NCBI RefSeq assembly: GCF_024204665.1
Contig: NZ_CP100355.1
Coordinates: 3,391,451-3,455,450, forward strand
Length of the DNA: 64,000 nt
Reading direction: 5' to 3'
Source: Natronosalvus rutilus
GTDB lineage: Archaea; Halobacteriota; Halobacteria; Halobacteriales; Natrialbaceae
The notes under the pieces were generated by a model that ran no database searches, was not told the origin of the DNA, and was given only the letters and a program-made list of their open reading frames with translations. Positions within the stretch are counted from its first letter, which is position 1, and each line of letters starts with the position of its first letter. Position numbers and translations under genes: made by a program. This document shows positions 34,604-42,966 of the stretch, one piece after another.

Positions 34604-35091
34604 CCGCCGCCGATCCAGGCGAGGTCGTCCAGGACCACGACCAGCACCCGCTGTTCTTGCCCGTCGTCTTCCTCGGCGGCCTCGTCTTCGGTGTCGGCCT
34701 CGCGTTGAGCGAGATGGCGAAACCGGAGGTCGTCCTCTCGTTCCTCCAATTCGAGGACTTCGGGCTCCTGTTCGTCATGCTCGGCGGCGCCGCCGTCACC
34801 GGTCTCGCCTTCTTCGGCGCGCCGCTGGCCCTCGGACGGGCGCCACTGACTGGCGCTCGCTACGGGCGGCGGCTCAAGTCCCTCGACAGGAACGTCGTGC
34901 TGGGCGGCGGCATCTTCGGGGTCGGCTGGGGACTGTCCGGAATCTGTCCCGGCGCGGCCTACGCCAGCCTGGGTATCGGCAACTACGCGATCCTCTGGGG
35001 GATCGCTGGCATGTTCGTCGGTGCGTACGCCCAGGCCTACTGGCGGTCGTCGCCAGCGAGTGCAGGGACCGACGCGACGGCGGCCGATTGA
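34600..35091 (+). CDS. YeeE/YedE-type sulfur transporter, second half
   Basis: A 163-residue partner of the preceding gene. Its Cys motif is GWGLSGICPGAAYASLGIG (about 113-131). The GTG start at 34600 overlaps the previous stop by 4 bp, indicating translational coupling and 1:1 assembly. Together they probably import thiosulfate or a related sulfur compound; haloarchaea often carry this tandem next to sulfurtransferases, but none is adjacent here. Confidence 0.88.
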   Translation: MTAADPGEVVQDHDQHPLFLPVVFLGGLVFGVGLALSEMAKPEVVLSFLQFEDFGLLFVMLGGAAVTGLAFFGAPLALGRAPLTGARYGRRLKSLDRNVVLGGGIFGVGWGLSGICPGAAYASLGIGNYAILWGIAGMFVGAYAQAYWRSSPASAGTDATAAD

Positions 35092-35162
35092 CGGACCTCG
35101 TGCTGGTGGACGCTGCGTTTGCCGGCATCACCCCTACACGGCTGTCGCTCGAGTGTGCTGGT

Positions 35163-35297
35163 ATGGTTCGCCTCTCGACGGTGCTCATCCTGCTCGGTAT
35201 CGTGTTCGTGATCGCGCCGATCCCACCGGTCGGGATGATCCTAGCCGTGCTCTGTTTCGCGATCGGGTTGCCGCTTCGATTCGTGTTCGACAAGTGA
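35163..35297 (+). CDS. 44-residue two-helix membrane protein
   Basis: A very small hydrophobic protein with helices at about 5-20 and 22-40 around a Pro-Pro-x-Gly turn (IAPIPPVGMI), ending FVFDK. The motif pattern recurs in small unnamed haloarchaeal proteins. The ATG at 35163 gives the compact form; a TTG at 35088 overlapping the previous stop would add 25 residues that do not look membrane-like. Confidence 0.6.
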   Translation: MVRLSTVLILLGIVFVIAPIPPVGMILAVLCFAIGLPLRFVFDK

Positions 35298-35440
35298 GCA
35301 TATCGCTTCGTATTCGGCAAACGAGCACGCCAGGGTAAGTACTCGAGCCCCCGGATATTACTATAAAGAATGTAGCACGTCTCGAATCGCGTTCGCATCG
35401 TTCAAGAACGCATAAATCCCTGCTCCGGTACCGTCCACGT

Positions 35441-36424
35441 ATGGACACCTACGACCTGATTACGCGGAACGTCGACGAGGTCGTCACCGACGAGGAGGTA
35501 CGCGAACTCGCTACCGACCCGGCCGGCAAGCGCGTCTACGTCGGCTACGAACCCTCCGGCGTCTTGCACCTGGGGCACCTACTCACCGCGAACAAGCTCA
35601 TCGACCTCCAGGACGCCGGCATGGAAGTCGTCGTCTTGCTCGCGGACGTCCATGCCTACCTCAACGGGAAGGGAACCTTCGAGGAAATTCGCGAGACCGC
35701 CGAGCAGATGCGCGCGCAGTTCCTCGCTTACGGGCTCGACGAGTCCCAGACCGAGTTCGTCTACGGCTCGAGCTACCAGCTCGAGGACGACTACGTACTG
35801 GACCTCCACGAACTCGAGCTATCGACGACGCTGAATCGCGCCCAACGGGCGATGGCCGAGTTGCAGTCGGGCGAGACCGCCAAGGTCAGCCACGTCGTCT
35901 ACCCACTGATGCAGGCGCTGGACATCGAGTACCTCGACCTCGACCTCGCCGTCGGCGGGATGGACCAGCGCAAGGTCCATATGCTGATGCGCGAGGAGCT
36001 CCCCGAGCTAGGCTACGAGGCCCGTCCGTGCCTCCACACGCCCATCGTCGCCGACCTCACCACCGGCGAGGGCAAGATGTCCTCGAGCCAGGGCGTCACC
36101 ATCTCGATGGAGGACTCAGCCGACGACCTCGAAGACAAGGTGAACTCGGCGTTCTGTCCGCCAACCCGCGACCCGGAGGGCGACCTCGAGAACCCCGTCC
36201 TCGAACTGTTCGAGTACCACGTCTTCCCCCGGTTCGAAACGGTACTCGTCGAGCGACCCGAGAAGTACGGCGGGGATCTCGAGTACGGGAGCTACGAGGA
36301 CCTGGCGAGCGACCTCGAGTCGGGCGAACTCCACCCGGCGGACGCGAAGGGGACACTCGCGAGCTACCTCGACGAGTTGGTCGCGCCGGGTCGCGAGAAA
36401 CTGCGCGAACTACGCGAAGCCTGA
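35441..36424 (+). CDS. tyrS: Tyrosyl-tRNA synthetase (archaeal type)
   Basis: A 327-residue class Ic enzyme of the short archaeal type. HLGHLLTANKL is the HIGH motif (about 46-49) and KMSSSQG the KMSKS loop (about 212). Tyr recognition residues lie in DVHAYLNGKG and MQALDIEYLDLDLAVGG. No C-terminal anticodon-binding S4 domain follows, as expected for archaea. An upstream CATAAATC could be the TATA box, and a 30-bp direct repeat covers the stop codon region. Confidence 0.95.
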   Translation: MDTYDLITRNVDEVVTDEEVRELATDPAGKRVYVGYEPSGVLHLGHLLTANKLIDLQDAGMEVVVLLADVHAYLNGKGTFEEIRETAEQMRAQFLAYGLDESQTEFVYGSSYQLEDDYVLDLHELELSTTLNRAQRAMAELQSGETAKVSHVVYPLMQALDIEYLDLDLAVGGMDQRKVHMLMREELPELGYEARPCLHTPIVADLTTGEGKMSSSQGVTISMEDSADDLEDKVNSAFCPPTRDPEGDLENPVLELFEYHVFPRFETVLVERPEKYGGDLEYGSYEDLASDLESGELHPADAKGTLASYLDELVAPGREKLRELREA

Positions 36425-36480
36425 GGCGGGACGTCAGCGGTACTCGAAGTCTGAACCAGGTCGTCAGCGGTACTACGACG
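36421..36480. repeat. Two 30-bp direct repeats spanning the tyrS stop
   Basis: Two units of 30 bp share CTGA at their start and an identical GTCAGCGGTACT core. The first unit contains the tyrS stop codon, as if the last few bases of the gene and its 3-prime flank had been duplicated. Confidence 0.7.
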
Positions 36481-36649
36481 GCCTGCGGGTGAATCCCGGT
36501 TCACGGCCGAGAACCCGACTCATCCGTAGACGTAGAATTCCTGGGGATATTCGTGCGTCGAGCCTCGAGTCCCGAAGCTCACGGGAAGCGAAAAACGATG
36601 AGAAAGTGATCGTCGACGAGATCGTTCACCAAGTCGGCTCGCGACCGCC

Positions 36650-37195
36650 TCAGTGGGTCGCGTCCTCGAGCACGAGGGTCTCGTCCTCGAGGTAGTGTTC
36701 GAAGTGGTGGGCGTCGTCCTCGACGTCGACGAGAATCTCCCGGAGGATCTGGCCAGTCGCGTGATCCCCGAGGTTCGTCGCGAGTTCGATGCTATCGCGC
36801 ATCGACTCGATGATCTCCCCATAGATTTCGAGGTCGTTCTCCATCATCGTGCGGAGGTCGTAGACGTCCTCGCCCTCGAACTCGACGGTCGCTCGGTCCT
36901 CGAGGTTCGAGGGGCCCGAAACCGGGACGCCGCCCAGCGCCTGTGCGCGCTCGGCGATCAGGTCGGCGCCCACCTCGGCGTGCTCGTAGGCCTCCTCGAA
37001 GAAGAGGTGCAGGTCGCGGAACTCCGCGCCCTCGACGACCCAGTGGTGCTTCTTGAGCTGGTGGTACAGCACGTACGCGTTCGCGAGTTCCGTGTTCAGC
37101 GCGTCGACGACCTGCTCGGCCTTCTCCTGGTCGAGTCGCAGTGCGTTCTCCTCGACTTTGTCGGCCTGCTGGCGGACGGTCTTTTGAGTGCTCAT
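36650..37195 (-). CDS. dpsA: DNA-protecting ferritin-like protein DpsA
   Basis: A 181-residue Dps, closely similar along its length to the crystallised Halobacterium DpsA. LYHQLKKHHWVVEGAEFRDLH contains the ferroxidase His and Asp ligands, EEAYEHAEVGADLIAERAQALGG continues the helix bundle, and HFEHYLEDETLV ends it. It oxidises and stores iron in a 12-mer and protects DNA from peroxide. The promoter region (37196-37330) has two related AT-rich boxes. It is divergent from a PfkB kinase. Confidence 0.95.
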   Translation of the reverse strand: MSTQKTVRQQADKVEENALRLDQEKAEQVVDALNTELANAYVLYHQLKKHHWVVEGAEFRDLHLFFEEAYEHAEVGADLIAERAQALGGVPVSGPSNLEDRATVEFEGEDVYDLRTMMENDLEIYGEIIESMRDSIELATNLGDHATGQILREILVDVEDDAHHFEHYLEDETLVLEDATH

Positions 37196-37240
37196 CTCAC
37201 GTCCGACTACGTCGTCATCCCTCTTAAAGCCTTTCCATTA

Positions 37241-37301
37241 GAAAATAATTCTTCTCGAGTCAGAACCAGTTTTTACGACTTCGAGAAAATTATTACTCGA
37301 G
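37241..37301. promoter_or_regulatory. Two related AT-rich boxes between dpsA and the PfkB gene
   Basis: GAAAATAATTCTTCTCGAG (37241-37259) and GAAAATTATTACTCGAG (37285-37301) are near copies, 44 bp apart, in the divergent intergenic region. The first lies 46-64 bp upstream of dpsA and includes an AGAA-N5-TTCT inverted repeat. Iron- or redox-regulator operators are plausible for a dps promoter; the protein is unknown. Confidence 0.4.
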
Positions 37302-37397
37302 ATCGAATTTTTGGCCCCGGTTTCCCACTTGCCGCTAGAGTACCGAACAAACGCTCGAACCCGGAACACTATACTCGAGGACCACCGATCCGCCCGT

Positions 37398-38360
37398 ATG
37401 AACGCATCCGTCCTCGTCGCCGGCGAAACGCTGGTCGACTTCCTCCCCGACCGGCCAGGGCCGCTCTCGGCCGTCGGCCAGTTCGAACGCCGGCCGGGCG
37501 GCGCGCCGGCGAACGTCGCCGTCGCGCTCGCTCGTCTCGAGCACGACCCCGCCCTCTGGACGCGCGTGGGAAACGACCCCTTCGGGCGTTACCTGGTGGA
37601 CGTCCTCGCCGATCACGGCCTCCCCGACGACTACGTCGAGGTCGACCACGACGCACAGACGACGCTCGCGTTCGTCACTCACGACGAGTCCGGCGACCGA
37701 ACGTTCTCGTTCTACCGCGACGGGACTGCCGACACGCGCCTCGAGCCCGGAACCGTCGGCGACGACACCCTCGACTCGCTCGAGTGGGTCCACACCGGCG
37801 GCGTCACCCTCTCGAGTGGCCGCTCGCGGGAGGCAACCCTCGGGTTGCTCGAGCGCGCCCAGGTACTGGGTTGTACGACCTCCTTCGATCCCAACCACCG
37901 GCCCGAACTGTGGGCCGACCGGGAGACGTTCGAACGGATCGGTCGGCGAGCGCTCGCTCACACCGACGTCTGCAAGGCGACGGTCGAGGAACTCGAGTTG
38001 CTCGGCTGTGCAGGCGAGACGCCGGAAGCCGTCGCCCGCGACGCCCTCGACTGTGGCCCCCACACCGTCTTCCTCACGCGTGGGAGCGAGGGCGCGATGG
38101 TCGTCACGGACACGACAGCATCGATGCCCGAGGCCGTCTTCGAGCACCCCGGCTTCGAGGCCGACGTCGTCGACACCACCGGCGCGGGCGACGCGTTCGT
38201 CGCCGGGCTCGTTGCCTCACTTCGCGAGGGACGGGGACTCGAAGAGACCCTGGCCTTCGCCAGTGCGGTGGCTGCCCAAACGACGACCGAGCCAGGGGCG
38301 ATGACGGCACTCCCGACCCGAGACGACGTCCAGGAGTGGCTGGACGCCGCCGGTTCGTGA
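37398..38360 (+). CDS. PfkB-family sugar kinase (fructokinase-like)
   Basis: A 320-residue ribokinase-fold kinase. The N-terminal GGAPANVAVALARL is PfkB signature 1 and DTTGAGDAFVAGLVASL (about 257-273) is signature 2 with the catalytic Asp in GAGD. VSVAGE-like opening and substrate residues fit fructokinase or 2-keto-3-deoxygluconate kinase; I cannot choose. Start at the ATG 37398 in a leaderless-like position. The GTG of the next gene follows after 34 bp. Confidence 0.9.
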   Translation: MNASVLVAGETLVDFLPDRPGPLSAVGQFERRPGGAPANVAVALARLEHDPALWTRVGNDPFGRYLVDVLADHGLPDDYVEVDHDAQTTLAFVTHDESGDRTFSFYRDGTADTRLEPGTVGDDTLDSLEWVHTGGVTLSSGRSREATLGLLERAQVLGCTTSFDPNHRPELWADRETFERIGRRALAHTDVCKATVEELELLGCAGETPEAVARDALDCGPHTVFLTRGSEGAMVVTDTTASMPEAVFEHPGFEADVVDTTGAGDAFVAGLVASLREGRGLEETLAFASAVAAQTTTEPGAMTALPTRDDVQEWLDAAGS

Positions 38361-38394
38361 CGCCCCGACTCACAGCGACAGCGGGTGGTCGCCC

Positions 38395-38859
38395 GTGAGC
38401 CGTCGAGCCACGACGCGAGCGATCGAGAGACGGCTCCGCGACGAGCACGGAGGAATTCTGCGCCGTCTCGAGGCCTGTGCAGACGCCGTCTCCGAGGCGT
38501 GGCCAGCCGAGACCGTCACCGAACGAACGGCCGTCGTCGACCCCTTGCGAGCCGAAATCGAGGCGTCTGGACTCCTGCGAGCCTTCCCACCGCTCCTCGT
38601 CGACCTGGTCGAATCGGCGGGGTACGCCCTGCCCGCACGACCGGTTGCGGCTCCACCGTACGTCGCCGTGACGAGTCGCGGTCCGGTGCTCCGGGCGACC
38701 GTCGAACCGGGGCGACTCGTCGTTCGCCTCGACGTCTTCGGCCTCGAGCGCGAGCGTGAGCACGAGTACCAGTGCGAGTGCAAGTGCGAACCCGAACGGG
38801 ATTCAGGGCCGGCGTACCGTCGCCTCGAGTCCGTCTCCGTGTCTGCAGAACTGCGCTGA
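38395..38859 (+). CDS. Haloarchaeal hypothetical protein with charged Cys-containing tail
   Basis: A 154-residue protein starting at a GTG. The first 100 residues are helical and Ala/Leu/Arg-rich with YALPARPVAAPPYVAVTSRGPVL as a likely core. After residue 115 there is a low-complexity stretch alternating Glu and Arg, followed by C-E-C-K-C (about 127-131). I do not recognise the family. It follows the sugar kinase by 34 bp on the same strand. Confidence 0.6.
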   Translation: MSRRATTRAIERRLRDEHGGILRRLEACADAVSEAWPAETVTERTAVVDPLRAEIEASGLLRAFPPLLVDLVESAGYALPARPVAAPPYVAVTSRGPVLRATVEPGRLVVRLDVFGLEREREHEYQCECKCEPERDSGPAYRRLESVSVSAELR

Positions 38860-38945
38860 TCGCGGCGTCCCCTCAAGTCGCCGAGGTGCTTATCGAGGCC
38901 GAGTGGGCGATACCTATTAAACCCGTGCGTGTGAGTCTCAGGCCA

Positions 38946-39434
38946 ATGCATCCGCGTGCAGCGACCTTCGTCGCACAGGCTCGAGAGGAGTACGGCTTCG
39001 ATCCGGCCGTCGAGGAGTTTCCGGAGGGGACCAAAACCGCCGCCGACGCCGCCGAAGCCGTCGACTGTGACGTCGCCCAGATCGCGAGTTCGCTGGCGTT
39101 CGACGCCGGCGGCGACCTCGTGGTGGCGGTGACGAGCGGCGCGAATCGGGTCGACGAAGGCGCGCTGGCCAAGGCCGTCGACGTCGCACCCGGAACCGTC
39201 GAGATGGCCGATCCGGAGCGAATCAAGTCCCGGCTGGGCTGGTCGATCGGTGGCGTCCCGCCGTTCTGTCACGACCGGCCCGTCCCGACGTACCTCGATG
39301 AAATGCTGCTCGAGTTCGAGACGGTCTGGGCGGCGGCTGGAACGCCCTCGGCGGTGTTTCCGATCGATCCGACGGAACTCGAGGACCTGACGAACGCCCA
39401 GGTGGTCTCGGTAGTCGACGGATCGTCTCGATAA
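38946..39434 (+). CDS. YbaK/EbsC-type aminoacyl-tRNA deacylase
   Basis: A 162-residue YbaK/ProX-like editing domain. FPEGTKTAADAAEAVDCDVAQIASSLAF is the typical opening and the conserved Lys lies in the segment GTKTAADAA. Members hydrolyse mischarged tRNA such as Cys-tRNA(Pro). Free-standing in haloarchaea, it acts in trans. The ATG at 38946 is used because the upstream frame runs into the preceding gene. Confidence 0.88.
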   Translation: MHPRAATFVAQAREEYGFDPAVEEFPEGTKTAADAAEAVDCDVAQIASSLAFDAGGDLVVAVTSGANRVDEGALAKAVDVAPGTVEMADPERIKSRLGWSIGGVPPFCHDRPVPTYLDEMLLEFETVWAAAGTPSAVFPIDPTELEDLTNAQVVSVVDGSSR

Positions 39435-39459
39435 TAACTCGACCCCTCTATACTGGCTC

Positions 39460-39480
39460 GGGTTAATAATTATTGCACCC
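39460..39480. promoter_or_regulatory. AT-rich palindromic operator upstream of the zinc ABC operon
   Basis: A 21-bp near-palindrome runs from GGGT to ACCC around AATAATTATT. It lies about 15-30 bp upstream of the TATA box of the zinc uptake operon and has the size of a DtxR- or Fur-type metalloregulator site. No other AT-rich palindrome is nearby. Confidence 0.5.
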
Positions 39481-39492
39481 GGAATAATAACA

Positions 39493-39499
39493 CTTTTAT
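39493..39499 (+). promoter_or_regulatory. TATA box of the zinc ABC operon
   Basis: CTTTTAT is centred about 27 bp before the ATG at 39523, so the transcript is expected to be leaderless. This favours the ATG over the GTG at 39502, which would start upstream of the transcription start. Confidence 0.6.
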
Positions 39500-39522
39500 C
39501 GGTGACGCCGCTGGGGGAGCAT

Positions 39523-41022
39523 ATGAACCTGACACGGCGCCGCGTGCTCGGTCACGGGGCATCGGCTCTCGGCGTCGGCGCGCTCGCGGGGTGCCTGAGC
39601 GAACCTGGCGCCGACGGCGACGGTGGCGATGCCAGCGACCTCTCGGGATACGCCGCCTTCTTCCCGCTCTGGGACTGGACGAACCAGGTGGTCGGCGACG
39701 CGGGATCGATCGAGAACCCCGTCGACGCCGGCCAGCTTGGACACGGATGGAGCCCGGAGGGTGATCTGGTTCGAACCGTCGCCGAAACCGACGCGTTCGT
39801 CTACTTCGATAGTCCCGAATTCACCTGGGCCCAGGACATCGCTGGCCAGCTCGAGGCCGAGTCGAACTCGACCGACGTCGTCGTCATCGACGCACTCGAG
39901 GGGATTAGCGAGGACCACTTCCTCTCGTTTTCCGACGACGGACACGACGGTGACGACGGAGGTCACGACGACGAGGACGACCATAGTCACGGTGACGATC
40001 ACGAGGGTGAACACGACGACGGCGATGATCACGAGAGTGAACACGACGATGGCGACCACGTGGAGGAACACGACAACGACCCGGAGTCACTCTCCGTCGA
40101 CGAGTTCGAGCTACTGACCTCCTCGAGCGACGTAACCGCAACCTGGCACGACGACCACTGGGACGGCGGTGTTCCGCCAGTCCCCGCCGACGGATCGATC
40201 GAACTCGAGGCAGCCGTCCAGGTCGACGGCGAGGACCTCGCGTTCGGCGCGGATGAATCCCACCAACTCTGGGCTCGAGTCGCCGACGACGGATCGACAG
40301 ACGTCCTCGAGATCGAGTCCCACGGCGACGCCATCGAAATACGTGGCCGTGAGAGCGGGCAGACGCGCGTGATCTTCGAACTCCGGCGCGACGACGAACG
40401 CGTCTGGGACTCGAGCGCCGACCCGCTCCGCGTCGAGGTCGCCGCCGACGCCGGGTCCGGGATGACCGCGTTCCACGACCCCCACGTCTGGCTCGATCCC
40501 GTACTCGCCGCGGACGTCGTTCACGCCATCGCCGACGGGCTCGCCGACGTCGCGCCCGACGATGCGGACACCTTCGAGGCCAACGCCGAGGCGTACGCCG
40601 AGCGCCTCGCCGAGGTCGACGAGCAACTCCGGGCGCTCGTCGACGAGGCCGACCTCGAGGTCGCCGTCCTCGCCGGCCACGACTCGTTCCGGTACCTCGA
40701 GCGCCGCTACGGCTTCGAACTCCACTCCCCGGTCGGGGTCTCCCCCGACGAGTCGCCGAGCGCGGGCGAAATCGCCGAGACGATCGAACTCGTCGACGAA
40801 CGCGGTATCGACACGATCCTCTACGATCCGTTCGAGGTTCCCGAGGGCGATGTACCGCCGCTCGCCGAGACCATCGTCCATGACAGCCAGGCGACCGAGA
40901 CGGCGCCGCTGACGCCGGTGGGTGGCACGCTGACCGAGTGGAATGACCGCGACTGGGGCTGGGTCGAACAGATGACAGAAGTGAACCTGCCGTCGCTTCG
41001 GGCGGCCCTCGAGGTGTCGTGA
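39523..41022 (+). CDS. znuA: Zinc ABC transporter substrate-binding lipoprotein with inserted domain
   Basis: A 499-residue Tat lipoprotein. The signal TRRRVLGHGASALGVGALAGC ends at the lipobox Cys. The N-lobe is followed by a His/Asp-rich loop (about 145-190, HDDGDDHESEH-type repeats) that is typical of zinc carriers. Next comes an extra segment of about 115 residues (about 200-315, with WHDDHWDGG), absent from ordinary ZnuA proteins, before the C-lobe zinc ligand HDPHVWLDP. First gene of a three-gene operon: the ATPase start overlaps its stop by 1 bp. Confidence 0.92.
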   Translation: MNLTRRRVLGHGASALGVGALAGCLSEPGADGDGGDASDLSGYAAFFPLWDWTNQVVGDAGSIENPVDAGQLGHGWSPEGDLVRTVAETDAFVYFDSPEFTWAQDIAGQLEAESNSTDVVVIDALEGISEDHFLSFSDDGHDGDDGGHDDEDDHSHGDDHEGEHDDGDDHESEHDDGDHVEEHDNDPESLSVDEFELLTSSSDVTATWHDDHWDGGVPPVPADGSIELEAAVQVDGEDLAFGADESHQLWARVADDGSTDVLEIESHGDAIEIRGRESGQTRVIFELRRDDERVWDSSADPLRVEVAADAGSGMTAFHDPHVWLDPVLAADVVHAIADGLADVAPDDADTFEANAEAYAERLAEVDEQLRALVDEADLEVAVLAGHDSFRYLERRYGFELHSPVGVSPDESPSAGEIAETIELVDERGIDTILYDPFEVPEGDVPPLAETIVHDSQATETAPLTPVGGTLTEWNDRDWGWVEQMTEVNLPSLRAALEVS

Positions 41023-41831
41023 TGGGGCGCGTTCGTCGGAGCGAAAGTGCAAGTACTAACTCACCAGAGGGCGGAGGATCGACAGTGACACCCGCTCCCG
41101 CGGTCGACGTTCGCGACGTCTCGTTCGCCTACGGCGAGACGCCGGTCGTCAGCGACGTCTCGCTCACGATCGAGGCGGGCGAGTTCCTGGGGCTCATCGG
41201 GCCCAACGGCTCCGGCAAGACGACGCTCTTGCACCTCATGCTCGGCCTGCTTGAACCCGACAGCGGTTCGATCGACCTCTTCGGCGAACCGGTCGATCAG
41301 TTCGCCGACGGCGAGCGCATCGGTTACGTCTCCCAGCAGTCCACCGAGCAGGGCGGGTCGATGCCCGTCACGATCCGAGAGACGGTGACCATGGGGCGGT
41401 TCGCCCACGCGGGCCACGCGCGACTGACCGACGAGGACCGCGCCATCGTCGAAGATGCACTCGAGACGGTCGGCATCACCGACATCGCGGATCGGCGCGT
41501 CACCCAGCTGTCAGGCGGACAGCGCCAGCGGGCATTCATCGCCCGTGCGCTCGCGAGCGAGGCGGATTTGCTCGCCCTGGACGAGCCGACCGTCGGCGTC
41601 GACGCCGAGTCCCGGGACGCGTTCTACCAGTTGCTCGAGTCGCTCAACGAGTCGGGAATCACGATCATCCTCATCGAGCACGACATCGGCGTCGTTACCG
41701 ACCGCGCCTCGAGAATCGCCTGTATCAACACGGAACTGTACCACCACGGCGACACCGAGTCGTTCGTCGAGAGCGATGCCCTCGCCGAGGCCTACGGGGC
41801 GACGGGACAGATCGTCCACCACGATCACTGA
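41022..41831 (+). CDS. znuC: Zinc ABC transporter ATP-binding protein
   Basis: A 269-residue ABC ATPase. Walker A GPNGSGKTT (about 62-70), Q loop YVSQQSTEQ, signature LSGGQRQR and Walker B LLALDEPTVGVD are intact, and the H loop His is in LIEHD. The N-terminal 30 residues are a polar tail. The gene starts with ATG overlapping the znuA stop (TGATG) and ends 1 bp before the permease start, so the three genes form one transport unit. Confidence 0.93.
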   Translation: MGRVRRSESASTNSPEGGGSTVTPAPAVDVRDVSFAYGETPVVSDVSLTIEAGEFLGLIGPNGSGKTTLLHLMLGLLEPDSGSIDLFGEPVDQFADGERIGYVSQQSTEQGGSMPVTIRETVTMGRFAHAGHARLTDEDRAIVEDALETVGITDIADRRVTQLSGGQRQRAFIARALASEADLLALDEPTVGVDAESRDAFYQLLESLNESGITIILIEHDIGVVTDRASRIACINTELYHHGDTESFVESDALAEAYGATGQIVHHDH

Positions 41832-41832
41832 A

Positions 41833-42894
41833 ATGACCGAAGGGACAGACACTGCCACGGCGGCCGAACCGGCCTCGAGCCACGACGCCGGTCTTCGCCG
41901 GGGACTCGAGGCAGTTGGCCTCGCCGTCACTGGCCTCGTCGCCGCCGTCATGATCGGCTTCGTCGTCCTCTACTGGCTCCGGGAGTATCGGCTGGCGGCC
42001 GGCGCCTACGAGCAGTTCATGATCGCCAGCCAGTGGCTCGATTACTACCTCGGCACGAACGTCTTCAAGTGGTCGTTCATGTGGCAGTCGATGGCCACCG
42101 GCGTCCTGATAGGCGTCGTCGGCCCGCTCATCGGCAGCTTTCTCGTCCACCGCAAGATGGCGCTCATCGGCGAAACGCTCGCGCACACGGCCTTCGCCGG
42201 TGTCGCCATCGGCTTCGCCGCGGCCTCGCTGGTCGGCTGGGCCGGCTCGCCGATGTACGCCGCGCTCGTCGTCGCGATTCTAGGCGCGCTGGGCGTCCAG
42301 TGGCTCTCCGAGCGGACGAACGCCTACGGCGACGTCCCCGTCGCGATCATGCTCACGGGCAGTTTCGCCGTCGGAACGCTCGTCGTGAGCTGGGGTCGGG
42401 GCCGGCGCGGCATCAGCATCGAGGACTACCTCTTCGGCGACCTCTCGATCGTCACGGCCTCGAGCGCCCGGTTGATGGCCGTCCTCAGCGTCGCGGTCGT
42501 CGCGGTCGTCGCCTACACGTACAAACAACTCCTGTTCATCACGTTCGACGAGCAGGCCGCCCGCGTCGCGCGGTTGAACGTCACCGCGTACAACACGCTG
42601 TTGGTCGTGATGACCGCGGTCGTCGTCGTCGGCTCGATCCAGGTCCTGGGCGTCATCCTCGTCGCCGGAATGCTCGTCATCCCCGTGGCGGCCGCCTCCC
42701 AGATCGCCCGCGGGTTCCGGGAAACGGTGGTCCTCTCGGTCCTGTTCGGAGAGCTCTCGATCGCCGGCGGTTTCGGCCTGGCCATCTCGCAGGGGCTCCC
42801 CTCCGGGGGCTCGATCATCGTCGTCGCCATCGCCGTCTACCTGCTGGTGATCGCGCTCTCGAGTCGGTCGGTCGCGGCGATTTCGACCCACTAA
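41833..42894 (+). CDS. znuB: Zinc ABC transporter permease
   Basis: A 353-residue permease of the ZnuB/MntB type (ABC-3) with about nine helices. After a polar N-terminal tail the core contains LVHRKMALIGETLAHTAFAGVAIGF, the typical ABC-3 opening, and VIPVAAASQIARGF in the C-terminal half. The coding frame is open further upstream inside znuC, but the ATG at 41833 right after the znuC stop is the natural start. Confidence 0.93.
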   Translation: MTEGTDTATAAEPASSHDAGLRRGLEAVGLAVTGLVAAVMIGFVVLYWLREYRLAAGAYEQFMIASQWLDYYLGTNVFKWSFMWQSMATGVLIGVVGPLIGSFLVHRKMALIGETLAHTAFAGVAIGFAAASLVGWAGSPMYAALVVAILGALGVQWLSERTNAYGDVPVAIMLTGSFAVGTLVVSWGRGRRGISIEDYLFGDLSIVTASSARLMAVLSVAVVAVVAYTYKQLLFITFDEQAARVARLNVTAYNTLLVVMTAVVVVGSIQVLGVILVAGMLVIPVAAASQIARGFRETVVLSVLFGELSIAGGFGLAISQGLPSGGSIIVVAIAVYLLVIALSSRSVAAISTH

Positions 42895-42966
42895 CTCCTT
42901 CCGGCGAATCCCACCCGCAGGGAACGGCCCCACGTTTAACTCGTCTCCCGGTTAACAGTACACTTG

